Shown here: piece after piece, positions 7,905-18,700 of the stretch
How the letters are laid out: each line of letters begins with the position of its first letter
Numbering within the stretch: position 1 is the first letter of the stretch
NCBI GenBank assembly: GCA_902777385.1
Contig: CACYTP010000001.1
Location: forward strand, 62,001-126,000
From: an uncultured bacterium
Lineage (GTDB): Bacteria; Cyanobacteriota; Vampirovibrionia; Gastranaerophilales; Gastranaerophilaceae
Direction of reading: 5' to 3'
DNA: 64,000 bases
Notes under the pieces: model-generated
Databases searched by the model: none
The model's input: the letters and a program-made list of their open reading frames with translations, nothing else
What the model was told of the DNA's origin: nothing
Translations under genes and position numbers: made by a program

Positions 7905-8363
7905 TCACAGGATAGTATTTTTTTCTAAATTCAGCAGATTTTGTTTAACAGAATTTCCGTATGCAAAACCGCCGATTTCACCGTTCTTGGATATTACTCT
8001 GTGGCAAGGAATAATTATCATCAACGGATTTTTATTGCAAGCAGAACCCACAGCTCTTTGAGCATTTTTATTTCCTACGGCTTCTGCAATATCTGAATAG
8101 CTTTTTGTTTCACCGTAAGGAATTTTTTGAAGTTCTTTCCATACAAATTTTTGGAAATCAGTCCCTTGCGGATTAATTTTTATATCAAAACAATGCCTTT
8201 TACCTAAAAAATATTCTTCAAGCTGTAGTTTTATATTCTTTATGAAAACGGTTTCCTTAGAAGATTGATTAAAATCTGCAGATAATTTTAAATAAATAAG
8301 CTCATCATTTTCACAGGCAAATTCCAAGATTCCTATCGGCGATTTGTAAAAACTCTTTTCCAT
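7905..8363 (-). CDS. ogt: methylated-DNA-protein-cysteine methyltransferase
   Basis: 152 aa, short form (Ogt type). The active-site motif PCHRV is at residues 119-123 with acceptor Cys120, preceded by NPLMIIIPC and the DNA-binding AQRAVGSACNKN helix. It repairs O6-methylguanine by moving the methyl group onto itself. ATG 8363 lacks a strong ribosome site. It appears to be a single gene. Confidence 0.95.
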   Translation of the reverse strand: MEKSFYKSPIGILEFACENDELIYLKLSADFNQSSKETVFIKNIKLQLEEYFLGKRHCFDIKINPQGTDFQKFVWKELQKIPYGETKSYSDIAEAVGNKNAQRAVGSACNKNPLMIIIPCHRVISKNGEIGGFAYGNSVKQNLLNLEKNTIL

Positions 8364-8599
8364 TCAAGTATTATACTATAAATTTTTACTGCAACAAATT
8401 CTCATTTCAGATATGAATATTTTTATGTATAAATAATTAAATCTTTTGATGGATTTTTTCTTATTGAATTATGATTACAATGATTGTGTCATTTTTGTTT
8501 TTAAGAATTATAAAGTATTTGACAACAGTATAATTTCAAATAGAATAAAAATGTTAAAAGTGTACAAAAAACAATCAATAATCTTCGGAACAAAAATTT

Positions 8600-8866
8600 A
8601 TGTGCGTAAAAATACCACCCATTAATAACATACCGGTTCGCAGCAGAGAAAGCCGTACCCTGTTTCGTCAAAGAACACCCAAAGCTGCAACCCTTGTTTC
8701 GGATCATGCTCAATATATTACACAGAATGTAAAATTTAATCGTTTATCAATATTATTGTTTAATATGATAGATGGATTAGCACCGGTATTAAACAAAAGC
8801 ACTAAGTTAGCTAAACCATTGTTATCATTTGTTGAACGAGTTGTTAATTTTTCAGAACATGTTTAA
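8600..8866 (+). CDS. possible small protein, 88 aa
   Basis: Open frame starting MCVKIPPINNIPVRSRES, basic in its first half and helical in the second (SILLFNMIDGLAPVLNKSTK). It fills most of the gap between ogt and the cupin gene. There is no good ribosome site. No family recognised; it could be a genuine small protein or a chance frame. Confidence 0.4.
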   Translation: MCVKIPPINNIPVRSRESRTLFRQRTPKAATLVSDHAQYITQNVKFNRLSILLFNMIDGLAPVLNKSTKLAKPLLSFVERVVNFSEHV

Positions 8867-8891
8867 TATATTTTCCTGAAATATTATTCTG

Positions 8892-9305
8892 TTATTTGTT
8901 AACAGATAACGGAGTTCCTTTTTCTCCAATATAAAAAACAACAAGTTCAACCGGCTCATTACCGGTATTTTTACCATAATGATACTTCCCTACTAACTCA
9001 GGTAAAACTTCTCCCTCGTGTAGTGTTATTTCTTTATAATCATCTGTGATAACCGTTAAAGTTCCTTTTTTTACATAAGCAATATTAACTAAATCATGTT
9101 TATGCATAGGTAATTCTTCATTCATATTTATAATGATTTTTAATACAGTAACTTCGGGTTTTTTAATTTTTAATTTTTTATACTCCGCATTATCCCAGGT
9201 GGAAGTTGTTTTTAATAATACGTTTTTCTCAGCCGAATATGATAAATTTGTTGTACATAAAATCATTATAAAAAACATTATGACTAATTTTATTTTTTTA
9301 TTCAT
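8892..9305 (-). CDS. exported cupin-domain protein
   Basis: 137 aa. Residues 1-25 form a signal peptide (MNKKIKLVIMFFIMILC...SYSA). The rest is a single cupin barrel: MHKHDLVNIAYVKKGTLTV (metal-binding His motif 1) and YHYGKNTGNEPVELVVFYIGEKG (motif 2). Cupins bind metals or small ligands; the ligand here is unknown. Periplasmic location expected. Confidence 0.82.
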   Translation of the reverse strand: MNKKIKLVIMFFIMILCTTNLSYSAEKNVLLKTTSTWDNAEYKKLKIKKPEVTVLKIIINMNEELPMHKHDLVNIAYVKKGTLTVITDDYKEITLHEGEVLPELVGKYHYGKNTGNEPVELVVFYIGEKGTPLSVNK

Positions 9306-9412
9306 ACCATTTAATCCCTAAAACTTAAATACGAAAACCAAGAATCATAATACAACAAATTCACATAAAATTCTACAGTATATTGTAAATTACTACACAC
9401 AATACAACTCTG

Positions 9413-9421
9413 TGCTATAAT
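9413..9421 (+). promoter_or_regulatory. extended -10 promoter of the PreA-like gene
   Basis: TGCTATAAT (9413-9421) is an extended -10 with a perfect TATAAT. The stretch AACTCTGTGCTATAAT is nearly repeated before the gene at 19283 (AACTCTGTGTTATAAT), suggesting a common promoter form in this genome. Confidence 0.6.
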
Positions 9422-9456
9422 ATTTTTAAATTTAAATAAATTTGAGGATTCTGTAT

Positions 9457-10638
9457 ATGGCTACATTAAAAACATCGGTATTAGGAATTGAGTTTGAAAA
9501 TCCTTTTTTATTAGCATCTGCACCACCTGCCGCATCAATAGAAAGTATTGATAAAGCTTTTGAAATGGGGTGGGGCGGAGCTGTTTTAAAAACCATAACC
9601 CCTGATAATTTGGAAATGATAGAAGCAAGTCCTCGCTATGCAACCATAAAAGAAAAAGGCAAAGTAATATGTCTTCAAAATATAGAATTATTGAGCCATG
9701 AAACCATAGAATACTGGGTTGAAGGAATTAAATATTTAAAAAAGAAACATCCTTCAAAAGTAATAATAGCAAGTATTATGGCACCCGTTGAACGTGAGGA
9801 ATGGCAGAACCTTGTTAAAACACTGAATGAAACCCCGATTGATGCTTATGAACTCAATTTCTCATGTCCGCACGGAATGCCTGAAAAACACATCGGCATG
9901 GCAATAGGAACAAGTGCAGAGATTTCAACACTCATAACAGCATGGGTAAAAGCTGTGGCAACAAAACCTGTTTTTGTAAAATTAACTCCGAATGTAACTG
10001 ATGTTACATGGATTGCCGGTGCAGTTGAAAGAGCAGGAGCAGACGGTCTGGCAGCGATTAATACAGTACAAAGTTTTATGGGTATTAATCTTGACACTTT
10101 AGAGCCTATTCTTAATATTGACGGACATTCAACTTATGGCGGATTATCAGGTGAAGCAATTAAGCCTATAGGGTTTAGATGTGTTGCTCAATTAAGGCAA
10201 AATTTCGATTTACCGATACTTGGTATGGGGGGAATATCAAACTGGGAAGATGCTGCACAATATATTGCACTCGGGGCTGATGCCGTTCAAATTTGCACAG
10301 AAGTTATGATAAATGGCTACGGTATTATTAACGGTTTAAAATCAGGTTTGCTGAATTATTTGGAATCTAAAGGATTTAATGACATATCGGAATTAAAAAA
10401 TATTGCAGTTCCGAAAATTACATCACATGAAAATTTAAATAAAAAAAATCACCTTTATCCTTCTATAGATAAAGAGAAATGTGTATCTTGCGGAAAATGT
10501 GTAAAAATATGTTCCGAATCCGAATACAATGCACTAAATCTTGATGAAAATTGTTTGAGTCTGGATAAAACCTCTTGTGCAGGGTGTTCGTTATGCAGCC
10601 ATGTATGCCCGAAAGAAGCAATAAAAATGTGCTGTTAG
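9457..10638 (+). CDS. preA: PreA-like NAD-dependent dihydropyrimidine dehydrogenase subunit
   Basis: 393 aa. Residues 1-300 are a dihydroorotate-dehydrogenase-type FMN barrel with NFSCPHGMPEKHIG, the family's substrate loop with its catalytic Cys. The C-terminal 60 residues hold two ferredoxin motifs, CVSCGKCVKIC and CAGCSLCSHVC. The family reduces or oxidises uracil/thymine together with the PreT flavoprotein, which is not adjacent here. ATG 9457 follows TTGAGGATT; a TTG at 9442 is less likely. The flavodoxin gene follows 21 bases later. Confidence 0.88.
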   Translation: MATLKTSVLGIEFENPFLLASAPPAASIESIDKAFEMGWGGAVLKTITPDNLEMIEASPRYATIKEKGKVICLQNIELLSHETIEYWVEGIKYLKKKHPSKVIIASIMAPVEREEWQNLVKTLNETPIDAYELNFSCPHGMPEKHIGMAIGTSAEISTLITAWVKAVATKPVFVKLTPNVTDVTWIAGAVERAGADGLAAINTVQSFMGINLDTLEPILNIDGHSTYGGLSGEAIKPIGFRCVAQLRQNFDLPILGMGGISNWEDAAQYIALGADAVQICTEVMINGYGIINGLKSGLLNYLESKGFNDISELKNIAVPKITSHENLNKKNHLYPSIDKEKCVSCGKCVKICSESEYNALNLDENCLSLDKTSCAGCSLCSHVCPKEAIKMCC

Positions 10639-10659
10639 ACAAGATAAACGGAGTATTAT

Positions 10660-11247
10660 ATGGATATTTTATTATACATAATATGTACTATATTATTTTT
10701 GTTTACAATAATTACTACTTTAAAAATAATTGAATTAAAAAATATTGAATATAAAAAACCTGAAATTTTATCAGGCAAAAGGATTTTAACGGTTTATTAT
10801 TCAAATGGCAGTAATACAAAGAATGTTGCACAAAATCTTCACTCTATAATGGGAGGCGATATAAAAGAAATTGAATTAACGGAAAATTATCCGAAAAATA
10901 TTTTTAAAATGTCAAATCTTGTCAGAAAACAAATAAAAGAAGGCTATTTACCTAAAATAGAAGAAATTGATATATCGGATTATGATGTTATTTTTGTAGG
11001 TACACCAATTTGGAATTTTTCAATATCATTACCCGTAAAAGCGTTTTTAAAAAATAATAACTTTGAAAATAAAATCCTAATTCCGTTTTTCACATATTCC
11101 GGCGGTACTTGTAAAAATAAAATTTTGAATGAATTTAAAGATTATACAAATGTAAAAGAGGTAAAAAAGCCTTTATCAATGTTTGAAAACGGGATTTTTA
11201 TGGTTAAAGAGCAAATTATAAAATGGTTAAATAACGAAATTTATTAA
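10660..11247 (+). CDS. membrane-anchored flavodoxin-like protein
   Basis: 195 aa. Residues 1-22 are a hydrophobic anchor; the rest is a flavodoxin fold with an FMN phosphate loop (YYSNGSNTKNVAQN) and VIFVGTPIWNFSISLPVKAFL, typical of the flavodoxin_4/NAD(P)H-oxidoreductase group. It may pass electrons at the membrane. Its position just after the PreA-like enzyme suggests a shared transcript and perhaps a redox partnership, an inference only. Confidence 0.8.
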   Translation: MDILLYIICTILFLFTIITTLKIIELKNIEYKKPEILSGKRILTVYYSNGSNTKNVAQNLHSIMGGDIKEIELTENYPKNIFKMSNLVRKQIKEGYLPKIEEIDISDYDVIFVGTPIWNFSISLPVKAFLKNNNFENKILIPFFTYSGGTCKNKILNEFKDYTNVKEVKKPLSMFENGIFMVKEQIIKWLNNEIY

Positions 11248-11447
11248 GAAAGTTTGAGTATAATTATAATTGCAAAAAATTGCATCAAAGCCTGAATTAA
11301 TTTATACCTATGGGAATATTACTATAAATTAAAAGAAAAATTTGCTTAGTCCGATATGTGTTGAAGCGGAACAATAAATTGAAAAATAATAAGATTTATT
11401 ATATTATTATATTATTATTTTGTTGTAAAAAGTTAATAGGAGGTTAT

Positions 11448-12506
11448 ATGATAAAATTGTTTAACAATGAAATTCCAATTAACACTATTCTTTTTGGATT
11501 TTTCGTTGTTCTTTGTTTATTTTTTATGTTTACAAATGTGGATGTAGCAATAATGCTATTTATATCATTAGTGTTTGCTTGCTCATTAAATCCTATTGTT
11601 GATAAATTAGAAAAGAAAATGCCAAGACCTGTTGCTACATGCATTGTATTTTTCGGTGCATTATCTATATTAGGTTTATTATTGGCATTTATATTTATGC
11701 TGGGTGCTTATCAAATTAGCGAACTAATTAAAGAATATCCTAATTATGTTAAAAATTTAAATGAAGCTATTAAAGGCAGTGTTTTGTTTCAATCAATGGG
11801 CATAACAAAAATAGACCTTGACGGAATTACTGCTTCTATGGCAAGTTCTACCGAAGGTGCAATAGATTATGTTGCAGGGTTAATAAAAGGCATGGGTTCA
11901 AGTTTTGCTTATTGTTTAACCGGTTTAATCTTTTTATTTTTCTTTATGCAGGATAAAAAGAACATTAAAGCAACTATTTTGAAGTATTTTCCGTCAAATA
12001 TGAAAGACAGAACAGAAGAAATTATAGACAATATATCCTCAAAAATGGGTGGCTATGTATTTGCTCAAACGATGGCTGTGCTTAGCGTTTTTGTTGTAAA
12101 TGCAGTCGGTTTATTAATTTTTCGAAACCCTTATGCAATTTCTATTGCAGTCATTGCTGCAATTTTGGATATAGTTCCTGTTATTGGACCTGCTGTTGCA
12201 ATTGTTATTTGTTTAATAGGTGTTTATGAATTTGGTTTGAAAGTACTTATTATAACACTTGTTATAATGGTTTTGGCACAACTTGTAGAAAACAATTTAG
12301 TCAGACCTTATGCGTTCAGTAAATTAATGGATTTACATCCGACAATTATTTTCTTATCGTTAATTTTAGGCGGAAAGTATTTCGGTTTTATCGGAGTTCT
12401 TTTTGGACCTGCAATGGCGGCAACAATTTGTGTTTTACTTGATGAATTATATGTAAAAAATATAAAAGAAAAAGAAGAAAAAATTGAATTAACAACAAAG
12501 GAGTAA
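11448..12506 (+). CDS. AI-2E family transporter (TqsA/PerM-like permease)
   Basis: 352 aa. Start at ATG 11448 has a near-perfect ribosome site (AGGAGG, 7 bases before). About seven to eight membrane helices; the family's C-terminal signatures AILDIVPVIGPAVAIV and GGKYFGFIGVLFGPAMAA are present. Members include the autoinducer-2 exporter TqsA and sodium/proton antiporters, so the substrate cannot be told. It is co-transcribed with the exported protein that starts 7 bases after its stop. Confidence 0.88.
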   Translation: MIKLFNNEIPINTILFGFFVVLCLFFMFTNVDVAIMLFISLVFACSLNPIVDKLEKKMPRPVATCIVFFGALSILGLLLAFIFMLGAYQISELIKEYPNYVKNLNEAIKGSVLFQSMGITKIDLDGITASMASSTEGAIDYVAGLIKGMGSSFAYCLTGLIFLFFFMQDKKNIKATILKYFPSNMKDRTEEIIDNISSKMGGYVFAQTMAVLSVFVVNAVGLLIFRNPYAISIAVIAAILDIVPVIGPAVAIVICLIGVYEFGLKVLIITLVIMVLAQLVENNLVRPYAFSKLMDLHPTIIFLSLILGGKYFGFIGVLFGPAMAATICVLLDELYVKNIKEKEEKIELTTKE

Positions 12507-12513
12507 AATTAGT

Positions 12514-13545
12514 ATGAAAAAATTTCTAAAAGGTATTTGCGTATTATCCATACTTGTAGCATTTTCTGCAACTACAACTGCAAATGCAGCGAGCATGATT
12601 AAAGACTATCATGCATACAGAATAAAAGATCAAAATATAAGAACAGTAATTCCTGTTGTGGATAATATTTTAAGTAATGAAGTCGAAGTTAAGAAACTTG
12701 CAAGAAACGCATATTATGCAACGTATGGCGATGAACATTATTACATGAAATTCTATCCTGCATTACATGATACGGATGTATATATTGTAACTGACGGAGA
12801 ATATAACAAAGATGACAATGATGTTACGACATTCTTTAAAAGTCAAAATTACCAATATGAAACTTTAGAGGATAGAGAGGCATATAAAGAATATAAGTTT
12901 GATTTTATAGATTACGCAAGATCAGGAGCTTTGGACGGTTTATTCACTCTTCCTGACGGTTTAAAACCGATTAAAACCGGTGTAAGTAAATTGAATGACA
13001 AATTGTCAAAGGGAAACCAAAAGACTTCTGCAATTCCGTATACAGAGGATAATGATCCGATTGACTTAACATGTGTTGATACGCAGGAATTCTATAATGC
13101 AGAAACCGGAGTTACGGTAACAATTAATGAGTATCGTTTAAAAAATAAAGAAAATAAATATGTACATGCATTTGAATACCTTGTTAAAAACAATACAAAT
13201 TCAGATATAAAAGTAGAAAAAGTTTACTCAGAAAGACTTGCGGCACTAAAAGATATTACAACATCAACATTTGTAGATTTTGACAAATTAGATGTTGCAG
13301 ATAACTTGGGAGTACCTCTTGCAGTTGCTACCGGCGGTTTGTCATTAGGCTTTACTGTTGCAAACAATATCAGGCTTGCAATGGTTATCAAGGAAGCTAC
13401 AAGATTCTCTCATTCATTGCCTGAAAATTATGACTTAAAGGCAAATTCTACAATGAGAATACTTTGCTTAAAATTTAAAAATGATATGCAGCCGCTTCAA
13501 TTTACAATTCAGAAGCAGGGACAAACTTATCAGTTTACATACTAA
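12514..13545 (+). CDS. exported hypothetical protein, 343 aa
   Basis: Signal peptide MKKFLKGICVLSILVAFSATTTANA with probable cleavage near residue 25. The ribosome site AAGGAG overlaps the stop of the permease gene. The mature protein has no recognised domain; residues 270-290 (LGVPLAVATGGLSLGFTVAN) are moderately hydrophobic and could insert in a membrane. A strong terminator follows. Function unknown. Confidence 0.75.
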   Translation: MKKFLKGICVLSILVAFSATTTANAASMIKDYHAYRIKDQNIRTVIPVVDNILSNEVEVKKLARNAYYATYGDEHYYMKFYPALHDTDVYIVTDGEYNKDDNDVTTFFKSQNYQYETLEDREAYKEYKFDFIDYARSGALDGLFTLPDGLKPIKTGVSKLNDKLSKGNQKTSAIPYTEDNDPIDLTCVDTQEFYNAETGVTVTINEYRLKNKENKYVHAFEYLVKNNTNSDIKVEKVYSERLAALKDITTSTFVDFDKLDVADNLGVPLAVATGGLSLGFTVANNIRLAMVIKEATRFSHSLPENYDLKANSTMRILCLKFKNDMQPLQFTIQKQGQTYQFTY

Positions 13546-13563
13546 TAAATATTTATTAGCAAA

Positions 13564-13598
13564 AATCGGGTTGAAAAAACATTCAACCCGATTTTTTT
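13564..13598 (+). terminator. terminator of the AI-2E operon
   Basis: A 12-bp perfect stem (AATCGGGTTGAA / TTCAACCCGATT) with a 6-nt loop, then T7. Confidence 0.92.
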
Positions 13599-13797
13599 AT
13601 GGAATTTTTTGATATTACTGATAAATGATATCACTTGTAACCTACAGGTCAGGCTCTCATTCTTTTATGTCTATATCCCTGATACTGTTTATAAGTAAAG
13701 TTTTGTAAAATAAAGGTATAATCTATCTTTACAGATTTTGCCATGCTCTATTACTATAAATATAGTAGATATTCATATAATAGGAAAGGAAAATAAA

Positions 13798-13962
13798 ATG
13801 TATTACAATTACCCTTTATTTCAACAATTACAACTATTTAAAGACATGTATGATTACACCGACGCATGCAGAACAATTCACAATCCGTTTAAATCAGATT
13901 TTGAAAGATTCCACGCATGCATAACAATAGGTCAGTTTTGGAATAAGTATTTGTTTAGATAA
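13798..13962 (+). CDS. small hypothetical protein, 54 aa
   Basis: ATG 13798 follows AGGAAAGGAAAATAAA, a good ribosome site. The product begins MYYNYPLFQQLQLFKDMYDY and is aromatic-rich (several Tyr and Phe) with two Cys. No family recognised. Its stop overlaps, tail to tail, the last codons of the TIR-like gene. Confidence 0.6.
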   Translation: MYYNYPLFQQLQLFKDMYDYTDACRTIHNPFKSDFERFHACITIGQFWNKYLFR

Positions 13963-14707
13963 TACCTTCTCTTTTCAGCATTTTTTGTAATTGATAAAAT
14001 GTTTGATTAATATTATTTTCAGAAAATGGAATGTATTGTAAACCGTCTATATTACTGAAAGTTTCTACTCCGTCTTGTTTTAGAATTGCGACTTTCTCAA
14101 AACCTAATTTACCTTGAAAAAATCCCGTTTCATGTATAACATTTTGTCTTGTTCGCATTGTGTTGTCTTTGGTTTCATCTTCAGCAGTCATTACAATAAT
14201 TGCAAAGGTTGTTTCATTTTGGAATGTTCGTAAGGCATCACCAATAAATTGCCCTGTGTGAGATTCTTTTTCAAAATAATTTACACAAGATAAATTAAGT
14301 TCATCTTTCAAAAATAATGCCACTTCTTTCCATAAATTACTATGTCCATGTCCAATAAAAATACAATTTTCTTTATTTTCGTTGAATGATTCAGTTTCTT
14401 GTTCAAGAACTATAGTATTATCCTCAATACTATCTTTTAGAGCGGTTATTATTCCAAGATATCTTTTTGTTAAAGAACAATTAGTAATCATAGAGATTTT
14501 CTCGTTAAAAGCATCTAAACTTGTTTTGAATTTTTCATCTTGCGATAAAAATACTTTTAATTTATTTTTCCAAATATTAAATAAATTATCATCAACGAAT
14601 TTAATACTTCCATACAACGATGAATCTGAATAATGTTGCGTGCTAAGAACTTTATTACCCTCTGTAATTAAATTATTCAATTTATTTAAAGCTTTATCTT
14701 TATACAT
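13955..14707 (-). CDS. TIR-like domain protein (PF10137 type), candidate NADase effector
   Basis: 250 aa. Residues 1-110 are a helical region of unknown role. From residue 115 there is a TIR-like domain: CIFIGHGHSNLWKEVALFLK, FAIIVMTAEDE, and RTRQNVIHETGFFQGKLG, with Glu193 at the position of the family's catalytic Glu (NVIxExG), then IDGLQYIPF. Proteins of this domain family act as NAD-degrading effectors in CBASS and Pycsar defence. Last gene of a three-gene operon, 15 bases after the DUF4062 gene. Ribosome site GGAGAAATT. NADase activity is inferred. Confidence 0.85.
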   Translation of the reverse strand: MYKDKALNKLNNLITEGNKVLSTQHYSDSSLYGSIKFVDDNLFNIWKNKLKVFLSQDEKFKTSLDAFNEKISMITNCSLTKRYLGIITALKDSIEDNTIVLEQETESFNENKENCIFIGHGHSNLWKEVALFLKDELNLSCVNYFEKESHTGQFIGDALRTFQNETTFAIIVMTAEDETKDNTMRTRQNVIHETGFFQGKLGFEKVAILKQDGVETFSNIDGLQYIPFSENNINQTFYQLQKMLKREGII

Positions 14708-14722
14708 AATTTCTCCATATTT

Positions 14723-15739
14723 TTAACTAATATTTGTTTGTATATTTTTAGTAGTTTTAACTGTTTTTATTTGTTGTAAATAACTTTTTCCTCTTTTAGT
14801 AATTTGAATGAATTCAATTACTCCATGCTTAGTAGATTTTGCGGGATATACATCTATTAAACCTTGTGCATTGAGTTGGATTTTTATAGTATTTGCGTCA
14901 TCTTCATCGACAAAAGTATTTGCATAATTCTTTTGTGTAATTTTATTAATAAATTTTGTATCCATTTTGTATTTTAAACTATCTGCGGACAGTGGGCTTA
15001 TCAACTTAGGTGCAATGTAAGAAAAAATCTGATTCCAACTCACATTAAAAGATGAATTATAATAATTAGCACCACTATGATTTGATTTGTACTCAAAATG
15101 AAGCTCAAATAATTCATCCATATCAGCTATATCAGTTATTTTTGGAACTAATTGTTTTTTGTATTCTGATACAGTTTTTTCTAATTCTAAGTTATGTTTT
15201 CGTAGTTCATTTATTTCATTTAAAAGTTTTGAATTATCATATTCATCTGGTCTTATCCAACCCCTTTGTGGTTTCTCATCGAATGCATTATGTAAGCTAT
15301 TAATTACTTTTAAACACAAGTCATCTTTGTTCTTCCATGTCTTATGTAACCGATTTTCAGAAACTTTATCGATAAAATTTTGTATATTTGTTAAATCTTC
15401 ATCTCTTTTGGATTTTGGTAATTTTCTTATATTTTCATAAGGAAAAATCAAAATCGGTATATTCTTTTCTATCGCATAATTGTACTCCATTTCGGTATAA
15501 CTTATGCCTGTATTTTTGCTAACTGACCCATAACAACCACCAAGTATAAGAACATAGTAATCGCAATTATTTATGATTCGTTTAATATATTCAAATTGTT
15601 CATCATCAGAAGCAACAAATAATTCCATACCAACTGGTAAATGTCCCATATTCAATATTTGCTCAATTACTGCTTTTCGCTCATTTTTTAAATCTTTATA
15701 TGTTGAACTTACAAATATTTGATATTTTTTGTCTGACAT
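14723..15739 (-). CDS. DUF4062-domain protein
   Basis: 338 aa. The N-terminus (KYQIFVSSTYKDLKNERKA, ELFVASDDEQFEYIKRII, DYYVLILGGCYGS, SYTEMEYNYA) is a typical DUF4062 domain, a TIR-related fold often found in NTPases and defence proteins. A predicted coiled coil lies near residues 175-200, and the C-terminal third ends in a winged-helix-like segment (LIDVYPAKSTKHGVIEFIQITKRGK). It starts 1 base after the stop of the restriction-modification gene, so the three genes are surely co-transcribed. It may sense or relay the signal to the TIR-like partner; that role is inferred. Confidence 0.82.
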   Translation of the reverse strand: MSDKKYQIFVSSTYKDLKNERKAVIEQILNMGHLPVGMELFVASDDEQFEYIKRIINNCDYYVLILGGCYGSVSKNTGISYTEMEYNYAIEKNIPILIFPYENIRKLPKSKRDEDLTNIQNFIDKVSENRLHKTWKNKDDLCLKVINSLHNAFDEKPQRGWIRPDEYDNSKLLNEINELRKHNLELEKTVSEYKKQLVPKITDIADMDELFELHFEYKSNHSGANYYNSSFNVSWNQIFSYIAPKLISPLSADSLKYKMDTKFINKITQKNYANTFVDEDDANTIKIQLNAQGLIDVYPAKSTKHGVIEFIQITKRGKSYLQQIKTVKTTKNIQTNIS

Positions 15740-15740
15740 A

Positions 15741-18700
15741 CTATTCTTCTTCCCTTAGTCTATATTCTATTTCGTAGTTTTTGATGTAGTTGGTTTCTTC
15801 GTCTGTTAAGCCGTATAGTTTGCAGACTATATCATCAATTTGTCTTATATAATCAAATGATTTAACTATCTTGTATTCTTTGAATGTTGCAACATTGTAT
15901 GATTTTGCCTCATGTGTAATTGCATTTTTGTCTATATCTTCTAAATATTGCTCGTATATCTGTTCTAACTTTTTGATGTCATCATCTGTAAGATTAGGTA
16001 TTGGGAAATTTTTGATTTCATAATCCTTAATATGCAAGCCGTCGGTATAAATTTGCAAGAAATACCAAAATAATGTACTGCTTAAAATACAACCAATGCT
16101 TGAATACAATTTTTCATCAAGGAATATTGGGGTTTCTTGTGTTGAACCTGTTGAATGATTTGTTATTATTTTAAAATATCTTCCACCTGTTGTTCTGTAA
16201 TAAATGGGTTTACCATTATCATTACAGTAACTTTCAAGTTTTTTATTCTTAAATATTTTTTCTAAAATGCTTAAGTCAATTTTTTCCCCGATTTTTGCAT
16301 ATCTGCCGTGTAAATTAAAATCTTTAGAATTAATAAATTTCAACGATTTCATCATTTCATTTGGATTATCAGTTTTTCTTTTTCGTTGTAATTTTGTATT
16401 TTCTATACTATTGCATATAAATTTTGCTTTATTGGGGTTATATTTTATTGTGTTATATAATTCAATAATTGATACTCTTAAGCAAGCACTATCAAAAATC
16501 TGAGTTGGTCTTTCTTGATAAGAAGAAATTTTAATTTTTTCACTTGTTTGTTCCATTATATTCTGTATAGGAACACATTCATCACTTGATGTTATTGACA
16601 TTGGAACAATATAGAACAAATTTGAGTGTTCTTTTAGGAGTTGCAAACCGCGTTCAATAAATACTACATAAGTATTTGTAGAACCTTTTTGCTTACCTTT
16701 AATCGATTTTGAACAATTATAATTATTTTTATAAAATTCTTTTTCTTGATTTTCTAATTTTACACCATAAGGAGGGTTTCCAATAATCAAATCAAAACCT
16801 TGAAAAATACCATTTCCATCCAAAATCTCAGGAAAAGAAATAGCCCATTCTAATGAACCATGCATAGTATTAAATTTTGCTTTAGCAATTGCATTTGCTT
16901 TTTCAAGATTGTATTTAATTGATTCATCTTCTACCAATTGAAGTTGAACAGCACAGCCTTGTTCTAACCTTTTGTATATAGCTATAATTTTATTATTTAT
17001 TTCATTTTTCTTTTCTTTATCTGAAGAATCTTTATATTCCTTTACAAGTTGTTTATATTTATTAACTTCTTCTGTTATTTTTTTGCCAAGAGATGACGGT
17101 ATTGATTTTCCTACTTCAAACTTAATATTACTTGTTAAGGAGTTACCGCATTTGATATTTATATCAATGTTTGGTAATATCTGCATTTCATCAGTATTGC
17201 CGATATAATAAGTGTTTTTCAAAAGTTCTATCCATAAACGCAAACAACATATTTGTACAGAGTTTGGGTTAATATCAACACCGAACAAACAGTTTTCTAT
17301 AATTTTGCGTTTTTCATCAAATATTGCTTTCTGTACGGTTAATGATTCTTGATTGTTGCGTTTGTACTCAAATTGCGTTTCTCCGTCTTGCTCATAAATT
17401 ACAAGTGAATCATTTTGTATTTCTACCTTATTGCGAACAGGCAACAACCCTAATTCACTTTTCAGGGCAACAATATAATTTAAAACAGAAACTAAAAAGT
17501 GTCCTGAACCGACAGCAGGGTCGCATATTTTTAAACTGTCTATAATTTCGTTATAAAAATCTCTGCGTTTTTTAATATGCACATCATACGAAATTAAAGA
17601 TTTTAGATCTTCAATAGTGTTACAAGGTGCTTTTTCTTCGCCAAAAGCATTATTAAATTTCTGCAAAACAATGTTATTTATTGAAGTTTCTGCCATGTAT
17701 TCGGTTATATATGCAGGTGTGAAGAATGAACCGTCTTTATATCCGTTTAGTTTTTCAAATATCAAACCTAATACAGAAGAATTGATAATGTCTTTTTTAT
17801 CATCATTTTCAGTTATGTTTGAACTAAAACTGTATGCTTCAAGAAAATCAAGCAAATATTTCAGTAATGTCGGATTCTGTGGATAATTTTTGACTTTTGA
17901 TAAAATACTGCCTTTGCATAAAGGTAAAGTTATTTCGCTATCAATGTTTGAAATATTACCGTATTTTGATTCAAGTTCTGACCTTTCAAAAAGTGAACTG
18001 TTTAAATATGGTATTTCGTGTTCATCTCTTTGGTCTAACGGCTTGCCTAAAACATTGAAAAATAATCTGTTTAATTTAGCGAATGTCGGTATTTTTTCAA
18101 AATTTAAAAAAGCATAAGTTTTGTTATTGTCATTAAAAGAAATTAACTGACTTTCAAATAGTTTTAAGAATAACAAACGATTTAACCATACAATAATTAA
18201 ATTTATAACATCATCAAATCTGTTACAGTTCAAATCATAAGAAATTCTATCCCTCAATGTGCCTTTTGTATCAGAAGCTACGATTTTCTTTTGATTTTTA
18301 CCTTCTTCTTTTAAACCTAAAATATACAATAACTCATTGTAGAATTTGGAATTCAATTCGTTAGAATCTTTTGGCGAAAATTCTCTTAACAAGAAATCAG
18401 GATGTAAAGCTTTGTACAAATATTTTAACTGTCTTAAATCATTATCGTTTAATGAATTGTTTAAAATCTTCGCTTTGTATTGAATCAAGTTAAATTCAGC
18501 ATAATCAAAAGAAATACATTTTTCTTTTATCTTTGCTCCGATTTGGTCATAAAGAGTTTTGGTATCTGTATAAGCAACTTGATTATTTCTGAATTGCAAA
18601 CAAATACGCTCTAAATCCTTATTGCAAAATTGTTTAGGATTAAAGAAAAATAAGTGTTCAGTATCGGTAATAACAACATTTTTGATGTTATAACTAATTT

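Noticed and set aside
9442-9457. TTG 9442 as the PreA-like start
   Set aside because: It would use the ribosome site itself as coding sequence; ATG 9457 has correct spacing.
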